From JBBTVI01 sp038063315 (lineage in GTDB: Bacteria > Patescibacteriota > Minisyncoccia > Sungbacterales > HO2-52-23): a stretch of DNA of 22,200 nucleotides. The position numbers and the translations under genes were made by a program. The notes under the pieces were generated by a model. That model ran no database searches. It saw only the letters and a list, made by a program, of their open reading frames with translations, and had not been told where the DNA came from. The DNA lies in the NCBI GenBank assembly GCA_038063315.1, contig JBBTVI010000009.1, positions 1 to 22,200 of the forward strand. The letters are read 5' to 3'. Positions 21,599 to 22,200 of the stretch are shown in pieces (position 1 is the stretch's first letter; every line of letters starts with the position of its first letter).

Positions 21599-22200
21599 TT
21601 ATGAATTTCTCTTTTTCTTGTCCCAATCCTTGATGAGCTCCACGGCGACTGCCGCAATGGGTACCGAGAGGAGAATGCCGAAAATTCCGCCGAGTTTCCC
21701 TCCAATGAGGAGCGCGAGCACCACAACAAGGGGGTTCAGTCCGACGCTTCGGCGGATGATCAGGGGGACGATGACGTGGCTTTCCAGCTGTTGCACACCG
21801 ACATAGAGAGCAAGGATCATCAATCCGAGTGTATAATCCGACAGGAATGCGGCAATTAACGGAGGAATGGAGGCAAGCAGGGGCCCTGCAACGGGGATTA
21901 TTTCAAAGACCGCCGCCATGATGGCAAAAAGGAGCGCGTGCTCCATGCCGAGAATCGTGAGTCCGATAAAGATGGCGAGACCGACTATGGCGCCGAGGAG
22001 AATCTGCGCGCGCAACCACCGTCCGAGCTGTTTTTGGGACCGTTCCCAAAGGTCTATCAGGTAGGCCTCATATTTGACAGGCGCGATGAGCCGGAGAAAA
22101 TTTTCAATCCCCCGTTGCTGGATGGCGAGATAAAATGAAATGACGACAACGAGAAGAAACGTGAATATGCCGCCGAAAATGCCTGAGACGACGCTAAAAA
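21599..22200 (-). CDS. AI-2E family transporter (PerM/YdiK type), partial
   Basis: The last 200 or so residues of a minus-strand gene; the start lies beyond the right edge. Read from the edge it begins …FSVVSGIFGGIFTFLLVVIS and continues with IENFLRLIAPVKYEAYLIDL and QKQLGRWLRAQILLGAIVGL. The family core follows: FEIIPVAGPLLASIPPLIAA, LESHVIVPLIIRRSVGLNPL and GGKLGGIFGILLSVPIAAV. It ends KDWDKKKRNS. These are multi-pass membrane proteins; the name comes from an autoinducer-2 exporter, but most members have other or unknown substrates. The TTG at 22013-22015 is internal, not a start, because family similarity continues upstream of it. Confidence 0.93.
   Translation of the reverse strand, partial: FSVVSGIFGGIFTFLLVVVISFYLAIQQRGIENFLRLIAPVKYEAYLIDLWERSQKQLGRWLRAQILLGAIVGLAIFIGLTILGMEHALLFAIMAAVFEIIPVAGPLLASIPPLIAAFLSDYTLGLMILALYVGVQQLESHVIVPLIIRRSVGLNPLVVVLALLIGGKLGGIFGILLSVPIAAVAVELIKDWDKKKRNS

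Noticed and set aside
1..22200. CRISPR array or prophage
   Set aside because: No regularly spaced direct repeats, cas genes, integrase or phage structural genes. The tail-fibre-like repeats belong to a membrane-anchored surface protein.
1..22200. Alternative genetic code (UGA as glycine, as in Gracilibacteria)
   Set aside because: Conserved genes end normally and no in-frame UGA interrupts a family domain; yjjX itself ends in TGA at the expected length.

Overview
This window looks like part of a compact Patescibacteria (CPR) genome, probably a Parcubacteria/Paceibacteria lineage; that assignment is inferred from gene content and style, not from a marker tree. The signs are short spacers, overlapping genes, few Shine-Dalgarno sequences, a minimal housekeeping set, a surface protein with the 'IQYN..GGSF / RxGIGTTTP' repeats common in that group, and dispersed palindromic repeats in most of the larger gaps. 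The standard genetic code fits every gene.

Layout. 1-2215 (-): a partial surface protein with an N-terminal helix-turn-helix, one membrane segment and extracellular repeats. 2216-2743: an AT-rich gap. 2744-4480 (+): a shortened RelA/SpoT enzyme, followed by a strong two-way terminator and a palindromic repeat element. 4754-6649 (-): parA-parB; the last codons of parA lie inside a dispersed repeat. 6741-6946 (+): a tRNA-Leu gene whose D-loop is interrupted by 123 bases that contain a second, complete tRNA-Leu(CAA). This is the most unusual thing in the window. 6962-7498 (+): yjjX, starting just after the tRNA. 7486-11837 (-): a likely operon dcd - mntA - hepT - glyA - folD - PAP2 phosphatase, joining one-carbon and nucleotide metabolism with a HEPN/MNT toxin-antitoxin pair. 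11919-13745 (-): glmS with its own terminator. 14060-16633 (-): leuS with its own terminator. 16714-17247 (+): an unrecognised gene with a strong Shine-Dalgarno sequence. 17240-18154 (-): tatD carrying an in-frame palindromic repeat. 18322-18813 (+): a small orphan gene with promoter, ribosome site and terminator. 18815-20814 (-): metG - hicB - hicA. 20916-21422 (+): a membrane protein. 21599 to the right edge (-): an AI-2E family transporter, cut by the window.

How the genes work together. Most are core functions: aminoacyl-tRNA synthetases (leuS, metG) and tRNA-Leu for translation, parAB for chromosome segregation, rel for the stringent response, glmS and the PAP2 phosphatase for the cell envelope, glyA/folD for one-carbon units, and dcd/yjjX for nucleotide pools. 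Accessory material (two toxin-antitoxin pairs, two orphan genes and several repeat families) sits in the joints between them.
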